Of a stretch of DNA of 64,000 bases, positions 58,746 to 64,000 are shown piece after piece. The notes below the pieces were generated by a model that saw nothing but the letters and a program-made list of their open reading frames with translations, searched no databases and was not told where the DNA came from. Where the stretch lies: contig NZ_KE557283.1 of NCBI RefSeq assembly GCF_000442255.1, forward strand, positions 42,536-106,535. The letters are read 5' to 3'. Both the position numbers and the translations under genes were made by a program. Each line of letters starts with the position of its first letter. Within the stretch, counting starts at the first letter, position 1. This DNA comes from Salipiger mucosus DSM 16094. GTDB lineage: Bacteria > Pseudomonadota > Alphaproteobacteria > Rhodobacterales > Rhodobacteraceae.

Positions 58746-59138
58746 TCAGTCCCGAAGGAGCGGATAGGAGGCGCTTCCTTCCAACGAAAGCTGCCGGCAG
58801 GCCTCGAGGCCTTCCGTCACCTCCATCCACGCATCAACCGCGACCTTGAAGGCGTCCCGGCCCTTCGGCGTCAGGCTGTAGACCTTGCGGAGGCGGCCGC
58901 CAAAGTTCTCTTCGCGCAGGTCGACATAGCCCCCGGATTGGTACTGCTTCAGCACCGGGTAGATCGTCCCTTCGCTCGGTGAGCAACAGCCATTCGAGAT
59001 CCTCGCCACCTCGCGGGCGATTTCGTAGCCGTGCATCGGGCGCTTGGCCAAGACGCTCAGGATGAAGAACTTCGACAGGCTCATCTTGATCGTACCGTTC
59101 CAGTACGACTTGCTGAGGAAATCCGGCGAACTCGACAT
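58746..59138 (-). CDS. PadR-family transcriptional regulator
   Basis: A 130-residue PadR regulator. The winged helix reads LSKFFILSVLAKRPMHGYEI, then 'REVARISNGCCSPSEGTIYP' and 'VLKQYQSGGYVDLREENFGG', the PadR PF03551 pattern, followed by a short dimerisation helix. The Cys-Cys pair in NGCCSPSEGTIYP is typical of a subgroup and could respond to metals or electrophiles (inference). The ATG at 59138 or a downstream ATG (MSLSKFF) may be used. It is near a decayed TSUP gene, its likely former target. Confidence 0.84.
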   Translation of the reverse strand: MSSSPDFLSKSYWNGTIKMSLSKFFILSVLAKRPMHGYEIAREVARISNGCCSPSEGTIYPVLKQYQSGGYVDLREENFGGRLRKVYSLTPKGRDAFKVAVDAWMEVTEGLEACRQLSLEGSASYPLLRD

Positions 59139-59256
59139 AACGGCCCCGCTGCTCTACCGGGAAAGACTAGGCTCGACGCAGCAAGGACGCAATCCGCACC
59201 GCGTCGTATCGCTGCTTCCACCGCAATGGCCATCTCGGTCCCTACGAAACGTCGTC

Positions 59257-60183
59257 TCAGCCGCCCCCTTCAAGATAGCGGTCCAGCTCGGCGAACAGCC
59301 ACTCCCGGAACGCCAGCAGGCGCCTGTCTTTTCCGCTACCTTCCGGATAGACTAGAAAGTAGCGGAAAGGGGTGGCAAGGGCGTCGACATCAGCGAAGGG
59401 CAACACGAGATTCCCGCGCGCAAGCTCTGCCTCAACGAGAGAGCGATCGATCAGCGCGACGCCCTGTCCTGCGGTAGCCGCAGCGAGCACCAGGGTATGA
59501 GTACTGAACCGCGGTCCCTTCGTCGCATCGACACCATCAACGCCGGTCGCGCTCAGCCACATAGCCCAGGCATTCTCGACCTGCTCTGCGCCAATTTCCT
59601 GCTGGTGCAGCAGCGTATGCGCCCTCAATTCGGTCGGATAACGCAGTGGCGGGTCCGCGTGGACCATCTCCGGGCTGCAGACCGCGACCACGGCAGAGCT
59701 GATCAGGCATTCGGAGACAAGTCCCGGATCGTCGCCTCGTCCGTAGCGGATCGCCAGGTCCACATCCTCGGCTTCGAAGCGGACCCGCCGCTCGGTGGCG
59801 TCCACCCGAATCTGGATCTCGGGCTTGGCCTTCTGGAAACTTCCCAGGCGCGGGACGAGCCAGCTGCTGGCAAAAGATGGCGCCACGCTGATCGTCAAGG
59901 GCGCGGCGCGCGCCTGGTCGGTCAACAGGGCGCTGGCGTCGCACAGGTCGTCGAAGCCGGATGTCAACTTCGGGAGCGCGCGTCGCCCGGCTGCGGTCAA
60001 CCGCAGAGCGTTCGGGGTGCGCAGGAACAGCCTGACCTGGAAGTAGTCCTCCAGCGCGCGAACTTGCTGGCTGACGGCCGCAGGCGTCACGTGGAGCTCC
60101 TGCGCGGCATCCTTGAAGCTCGTGTGGCGCGCGGCGGCTTCGAACGCTCTGAGCGCCGCCAGCGGCGGAAGGTTCCGGCCCAT
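59257..60183 (-). CDS. LysR-family (GcvA-like) regulator
   Basis: A 308-residue LysR regulator: 'PPLAALRAFEAAARHTSFKD' and 'ELHVTPAAVSQQVRALEDYF' form the helix-turn-helix; the substrate-binding domain has the GcvA group marks (SFASSWLVPRLGSFQKAKPE, 'ATERRVRFEAEDVDLAIRYG' and 'AGQGVALIDRSLVEAELARG'). The length is full. It lies downstream of the MFS gene (60316) on the same strand, about 130 bases away, so may be part of the same transcript or control it. AT-rich sequence before its start suggests its own promoter. Confidence 0.88.
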   Translation of the reverse strand: MGRNLPPLAALRAFEAAARHTSFKDAAQELHVTPAAVSQQVRALEDYFQVRLFLRTPNALRLTAAGRRALPKLTSGFDDLCDASALLTDQARAAPLTISVAPSFASSWLVPRLGSFQKAKPEIQIRVDATERRVRFEAEDVDLAIRYGRGDDPGLVSECLISSAVVAVCSPEMVHADPPLRYPTELRAHTLLHQQEIGAEQVENAWAMWLSATGVDGVDATKGPRFSTHTLVLAAATAGQGVALIDRSLVEAELARGNLVLPFADVDALATPFRYFLVYPEGSGKDRRLLAFREWLFAELDRYLEGGG

Positions 60184-60315
60184 GATCGCTTTCTTTCCGG
60201 CAGGTAGATTGTCGCAGACTTCTTTTCAGCGGCAACGCGACAGGTAAATTCACTTCTGGGTATAGGATGCGCGAAGGCAGCCTGCAGGCCTCTCCTCTCG
60301 CCGATTGTTGTAAAA

Positions 60316-61500
60316 CTACTCTGCCGCCTGTGGTCCTGCACGCATCGCCAGGACGCAGAGAGCGACCGACGCGAGGACGACAAAGGGAAGCAGCTTGACC
60401 GCAGGATCGCCCACACCGGACAGGATGGCCGCACCACCGATCGGGACGAGGAGCGCGAGCGAATAGCCGATCGCGGTCATCGCGGCATTGAGACGTCGGA
60501 GCTCGACGCCTTTGCAGGCCGCCGCGGGATAGGCCAGGACGAGCATTGTCTGCATGGTCGCCGAATAGCCGGCGATGGCGATGGCAGCGTGGATCTCCGG
60601 CCCGTCTAGGACCAGGAACAGCAGGAAGTTGACCACCCCCACCACTCCCATTGCCAGGATGGCGCCGCGGCGGCCGATAAGCCGCGGTCCGGCAGCAGCG
60701 AGGGTGAGTGCCACGAGAACGGGCGTGACGTTCAGGACGGCAAGCGCGACCGACAAGGAGATCGGACCGTCTTTGGTGGAGAGCACCGCCTCCAGATAGG
60801 CATTCATCGAATAGAAGACGCCGACGCCGATGGCGATCTGTATGCCAAGCCACCAGCTTTGCGGATCCCGGAGACCCGCCGCACGCTCGGATCTCTCTTC
60901 GCTGACCTCTTCCGAACGCTCGGCAGGCGGAAGCCAGGGGACGAGGGCAACGATCACTATAGCCGGCAAGGACCATAGCGTCAGCGCAATGCGCCAGTCA
61001 CCGGCTGCGAGCGGTAGCACAATTGGGATTGTGCCCGCTGCTGCCAGAAACTCACCGACCAACATGCCGTTCAGGTAGGCGATGCTCCCGTAGCGCCCGA
61101 GTCTCTCGCCACGATCCCGCACGAAGGGGGGAAGGACGATCTGAACCAAAGTGATCGCACCGCCAGTCAGGATCGTTGCAATAAGGAACATGCCAACCCC
61201 CTCCGCTGCTCCACGCAACATCGAGAAGACCGCCAGCCCCAGGATCCCGATCCACAGGCTCCGCGTGTCGCCCAAAGCTCGTCCGATGCGGCTCGCCGGT
61301 GCCGAGAAGGCGGCAAGCATGAATAGCGGCAACAGGGTCATTGCTCCCGTCGCTGCGAATCCGGGGGCAAGCGCCTCCCGGATCCCCGGCAGCAGCGGCG
61401 GCACCACCAGAATTGGAATTCTCAAGTAGAGGCCAACACACCAGAGAACTGCCACAGCTCTCCAGATTTCCTGTCTTTCGCTTAGATTGATCTTGCACAT
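60316..61500 (-). CDS. MFS transporter, CynX/NimT-like
   Basis: A 394-residue permease with 12 helices: 'LYLRIPILVVPPLLPGIREA', 'TLLPLFMLAAFSAPASRIGR' and 'LIATILTGGAITLVQIVLPP' are the pattern of the cyanate/nitroimidazole (CynX/NimT) branch. The chosen ATG at 61500 gives a normal N-terminal tail; the frame is open 13 codons further to 61539. The ribosome binding site is weak for both. Substrate unknown. The LysR gene at 59257 is its only close partner. Confidence 0.85.
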   Translation of the reverse strand: MCKINLSERQEIWRAVAVLWCVGLYLRIPILVVPPLLPGIREALAPGFAATGAMTLLPLFMLAAFSAPASRIGRALGDTRSLWIGILGLAVFSMLRGAAEGVGMFLIATILTGGAITLVQIVLPPFVRDRGERLGRYGSIAYLNGMLVGEFLAAAGTIPIVLPLAAGDWRIALTLWSLPAIVIVALVPWLPPAERSEEVSEERSERAAGLRDPQSWWLGIQIAIGVGVFYSMNAYLEAVLSTKDGPISLSVALAVLNVTPVLVALTLAAAGPRLIGRRGAILAMGVVGVVNFLLFLVLDGPEIHAAIAIAGYSATMQTMLVLAYPAAACKGVELRRLNAAMTAIGYSLALLVPIGGAAILSGVGDPAVKLLPFVVLASVALCVLAMRAGPQAAE

Positions 61501-61731
61501 TTTCACATTGGCTTCTCGGTCCGAGCACGCAAGGCGCATGAAGCACCCCGCGGACGCGGTGCCATGTGAGGGGATTTGAAACCGTGACGAAAACGATTAT
61601 TGCTAATCTCCGCCATAGAAGTCGTTGCCTCGTTCGGACGGGGAACGACGACGGCTGCGCGCCCTTGTGCGCGGAGGCGCGGCGGGCGACCGTGCTCTCC
61701 GGAGCGCGGATCGCAATGCAAGGGAGCAGCC

Positions 61732-62694
61732 TTGTCCGAGACGGATGCAACGATCAACCTTGTCGCCGTGGTCATCACGATCCGGGACCGGACACCGCAT
61801 GTCCTGACCGTCCCCGGACCCGACGGCCGGCCCGCCCTGCCCTCGGGTCCGCTCCAATCCGGCCACCGGACGCTGCAATCGGGGCTGCGCGCCTGGGTCG
61901 AGCGGCAGACGCGCCAGAAGCTCGGCTATGTCGAGCAGCTCTATACGTTCGGCGACCGCCATGTCCGCCTCGAGAACACCGCCCCCGACATGGCGCACCG
62001 GACGATCTCGATCGCCTATCTCGCCCTCGTCAGCGGCAGCGACGAGGTGAACAGTGCCGAAAGTTCCTGGCGAAGCTGGTACGAGTTCTTCCCGTGGGAG
62101 GATCATCGCGGCGGCCGGCCGAAAAGCTGTGACCGGCTCTTCGAGGCATTGCTCGACTGGACCACGGACGGAAGCGCCGCCGGCGACCCCAACGCCAAGG
62201 AGCGGGCCCGCCTGACCTTCGGCGTCGGGGGCGCCGAATGGGACGAGGAGATGACGCTCGAGCGCTACGAGATGCTTTACGAGGCCGAGAAGGTGGTCGA
62301 GGCGTCGCTCGACCGTGACCTGGCGCCCTGGCGGGCGCAGGAGGACCTGCCGGGCCTTCCGATGCATGCCGACCACCGGCGCGTCCTCGCCACCGCGATC
62401 AGCCGGCTCAGGGCGAAGATTAAGTACCGCCCGCTCCTGTTCGAGCTGATGCCGCCTTCCTTCACGCTCTTCCAGCTTCAGCAGACGGCCGAGGCGATCT
62501 CGGGCATCGCGCTGCACAAGCAGAACTTTCGCCGGCTCGTGGCGCAGCAGCGGCTGGTCGAGGAGACCGGCGAGGCCTTGTCGCTGACCGGCGGACGCCC
62601 GGCGAAACTGGTGCGCTTCCGCAAGGAGGTGATGCTGGAACGCCCCGCACCCGGCGTACGCGTCCGGGCCACCCGGCGCGGCGGACTCACTTGA
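61732..62694 (+). CDS. nrtR: NrtR-type NUDIX regulator of NAD biosynthesis
   Basis: A 320-residue protein. Residues ~1-150 form a Nudix fold in which the catalytic Nudix box is degenerate (SGHRTLQSGLRAWVERQTRQ, lacking the paired REUxEE glutamates), fitting a ligand-sensing domain. The C-terminal ~140 residues carry an NrtR winged helix (FTLFQLQQTAEAISGIALHK, then 'NFRRLVAQQRLVEETGEAL'). NrtR proteins repress NAD genes and are released by ADP-ribose. A TTG start at 61732 is chosen for its AGGGAG six bases upstream; the open frame extends 44 codons earlier without a signal. Its direct position before nadA supports the role. Confidence 0.85.
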   Translation: MSETDATINLVAVVITIRDRTPHVLTVPGPDGRPALPSGPLQSGHRTLQSGLRAWVERQTRQKLGYVEQLYTFGDRHVRLENTAPDMAHRTISIAYLALVSGSDEVNSAESSWRSWYEFFPWEDHRGGRPKSCDRLFEALLDWTTDGSAAGDPNAKERARLTFGVGGAEWDEEMTLERYEMLYEAEKVVEASLDRDLAPWRAQEDLPGLPMHADHRRVLATAISRLRAKIKYRPLLFELMPPSFTLFQLQQTAEAISGIALHKQNFRRLVAQQRLVEETGEALSLTGGRPAKLVRFRKEVMLERPAPGVRVRATRRGGLT

Positions 62695-62722
62695 CTTGAA
62701 GGCACCCCTCTTTTAACTGAAT

Positions 62723-62771
62723 TGAGCATAAGGTCGCGTGGCGGCCTTTTGTCGACATATCTCAATGCTCA
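62723..62771. promoter_or_regulatory. Inverted TGAGCAT / ATGCTCA half-sites upstream of nadA
   Basis: TGAGCAT at 62723-62729 and ATGCTCA at 62765-62771 are inverted, in the nadA leader, 35 bases apart. Flanking bases also match (ATT/ATC before TGAGCAT). The spacing is longer than usual for an NrtR box, so these could be two half-sites or unrelated; they are candidates for NrtR control of nadA. Confidence 0.35.
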
Positions 62772-62793
62772 GATCGAGCAAAAGGAGGGCGGC

Positions 62794-63810
62794 ATGGCGA
62801 TTGCTGCAACCGATCCGGGACGGCTCCCCTTCACCCCCGAGGTCGAGGCCCGCATGGCGTCCGAGCGCCGGCGCCTCGCCGGGATCATCCCCGATTTCGA
62901 CTGGCCGCTGGTCGCGCCCGAGATCGACGCCATCCAGCGCCTGAAGCGCGAGCGCAACGCCATCGTTCTCGCCCACAACTACCAGACGCCCGAGATCTTC
63001 CACGGCGTCGCCGACATCGTCGGCGACTCGCTCGCCCTCGCCCGGCGCGCCACCGAGACGGATGCCGACGTGATCGTGAAGGCCGGCGTCCATTTCATGG
63101 CCGAGACCGCCAAGCTGGTGAACCCGTCCAAGACCGTGCTGATGCCGGACATGGCGGCGGGATGCTCGCTGGCGAGTTCCATCACCGCTGCCGATGTGCG
63201 GCTGTTGCGCGCGGCGCATCCGGGCGTGCCGATCGTCACCTACGTCAACACCAGCGCCGAGGTGAAGGCCGAGTCCGACGTCTGCTGCACGTCGGGCAAC
63301 GCGGTGAAGGTCGTCGAGTCGCTCGGCGTGGACCGCGTCATCATGCTGCCCGACGAATATCTCGCGCGCTACGTGGCCGGGCAGACCGAGGTCGAGATCA
63401 TCTCGTGGAAGGGCCATTGCGAGGTGCATGAGCGCTTCACCGGCGACGAGATCGCAGCCTATCGCGAGGACAATCCGGGCGTCTACGTCATCGCGCATCC
63501 CGAATGCCCGCCCGACGTGATCGCCGCGGCGGATTATACCGGCTCGACCGCGCAGATGATCTCGAAGCTGGACGATGCCAACGCCTCGAAGGTGCTGCTG
63601 CTAACCGAATGCTCGATGAGCGACAATGTCGCGGTGCATCACCCCGAGCTCGACTTCGTGCGGCCCTGCAACCTCTGTCCGCACATGAAGCGGATCGACC
63701 TGCCGAAGATCCGCCGCGCGCTGGAAAGCCTGGCGCCCGAAGTCCAGGTCGAGCCGGCGGTCGCCGAGCGCGCGCGCGTCGCGGTCGACCGCATGCTCGC
63801 CATCCGCTAG
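62794..63810 (+). CDS. nadA: Quinolinate synthase NadA
   Basis: A 338-residue [4Fe-4S] enzyme that condenses iminoaspartate with dihydroxyacetone phosphate to quinolinate, the first committed precursor of NAD. Family sequence is evident throughout: '[20 protein letters not shown]', '[12 protein letters not shown]', '[20 protein letters not shown]', '[18 protein letters not shown]' and '[20 protein letters not shown]'. The three cluster cysteines of the family map to AGCSL, DVCCTS and TECSM-type positions. Strong GGAGGG before ATG 62794. Followed by nadB, 10 bases after the stop, in one operon. Confidence 0.96.
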   Translation: MAIAATDPGRLPFTPEVEARMASERRRLAGIIPDFDWPLVAPEIDAIQRLKRERNAIVLAHNYQTPEIFHGVADIVGDSLALARRATETDADVIVKAGVHFMAETAKLVNPSKTVLMPDMAAGCSLASSITAADVRLLRAAHPGVPIVTYVNTSAEVKAESDVCCTSGNAVKVVESLGVDRVIMLPDEYLARYVAGQTEVEIISWKGHCEVHERFTGDEIAAYREDNPGVYVIAHPECPPDVIAAADYTGSTAQMISKLDDANASKVLLLTECSMSDNVAVHHPELDFVRPCNLCPHMKRIDLPKIRRALESLAPEVQVEPAVAERARVAVDRMLAIR

Positions 63811-63820
63811 GTCGGGCCCG

Positions 63821-64000
63821 GTGCCGGTCGCGCCTGCGACCCTGGTCGTCGGCAGCGGTATCGCCGGGCTCGCGACCGCGCTGCGGCTCGCCCCCCGGCC
63901 GGTGCTGCTGGTGACGGCCGAACGCCTGGGCGGCGGCGGCTCGACGCCCTGGGCGCAGGGCGGCATCGCCGCCGCGATCGGGCAGGACGACAGCGCCGCC
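63821..64000 (+). CDS. nadB: L-aspartate oxidase NadB (5' part, runs off the window)
   Basis: The first 60 residues of NadB from a GTG at 63821. The FAD-binding Rossmann motif reads LVVGSGIAGLATALRLAP, and the typical 'GGSTPWAQGGIAAAIGQDDS' substrate-side sequence follows. It makes iminoaspartate for NadA. It starts ten bases after the nadA stop. The remaining C-terminal ~450 residues lie outside the window. Confidence 0.92.
   Translation, partial: MPVAPATLVVGSGIAGLATALRLAPRPVLLVTAERLGGGGSTPWAQGGIAAAIGQDDSAA

Noticed and set aside
59537..60976. 479-codon minus-strand frame across LysR and MFS genes
   Set aside because: It runs through two genes in a third frame; residues are Arg/Pro-rich and not protein-like.
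1..64000. tRNA, rRNA and CRISPR arrays
   Set aside because: No cloverleaf with CCA-type ends, no rRNA sequence and no regularly spaced direct repeats were seen.

Overview
The window is GC-rich, densely coded DNA from an alphaproteobacterium, most likely a member of the Rhodobacterales/Rhodobacteraceae. This placement is inferred from gene content: DUF3500 plus cytochrome b561, MocR regulators, LysE exporters, a NUDIX-type NrtR next to nadA-nadB, and IS91/IS21/IS66/IS110 elements. It was not tested by a search. The layout looks like an accessory or plasmid-like region: many single transporter-regulator pairs, several decayed genes and nested insertion sequences, ending in core NAD biosynthesis genes at the right edge.

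Layout. 0-1 kb: the 5' part of a His-Xaa-Ser (Hxs) peptide-modification locus, hxsD followed by the radical-SAM gene hxsB, running off the left edge. 1.3-6.5 kb: a UPF0339 protein, a metallophosphoesterase, a LysE exporter, and a LysR gene divergent from an SDR-lactonase operon. 6.6-8.9 kb: an IS91-family element framed by two related hairpins, with an integrase stump and a LysR stump. 9-16 kb: a methyltransferase; a LysR gene divergent from a 2-oxoglutarate/Fe(II) dioxygenase-class II aldolase operon; and a MarR gene divergent from a cytochrome b561-DUF3500-EF-hand operon with two perfect operator palindromes. 16.1-18.7 kb: IS21 (istA/istB), which cuts a class V aminotransferase. 18.7-23.8 kb: a MocR regulator and DHDPS-family enzyme divergent from an MFS transporter, a broken TauE/SafE gene and a phosphatase. 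24.0-28.6 kb: an IS66 element with an 8-bp target duplication, whose tnpC is split by an IS110 element. 28.6-32.3 kb: an orphan MbcA/ParS-type antitoxin, an AAA+ ATPase, a frameshifted nucleotidyltransferase and a hypothetical gene. 32.6-36.1 kb: a candidate riboswitch followed by a complete ECF transporter (S, A-A, T) and a phosphoribosyltransferase. 36.4-51.9 kb: a series of small metabolic and efflux modules, each beside its own regulator. 52-58 kb: a TetR gene and a xanthine-dehydrogenase-like molybdoenzyme whose large subunit is divergent from its FeS and FAD subunits. 58.7-61.5 kb: PadR, LysR and MFS genes. 61.7-64 kb: nrtR, nadA and the start of nadB.

How the genes work together. Most modules have the same design: a one-component regulator (LysR, MarR, MocR, TetR or XRE) transcribed away from one or two enzyme or exporter genes, with a visible dyad between them. 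The strongest leads are four. The IS110 non-coding end carries a 12-nt copy of its own insertion-site flank, as bridge-RNA guidance predicts. A structured leader overlaps the ribosome binding site of the ECF-phosphoribosyltransferase operon. The Hxs locus lies at the left edge. The cytochrome b561-DUF3500-EF-hand operon is largely uncharacterised.
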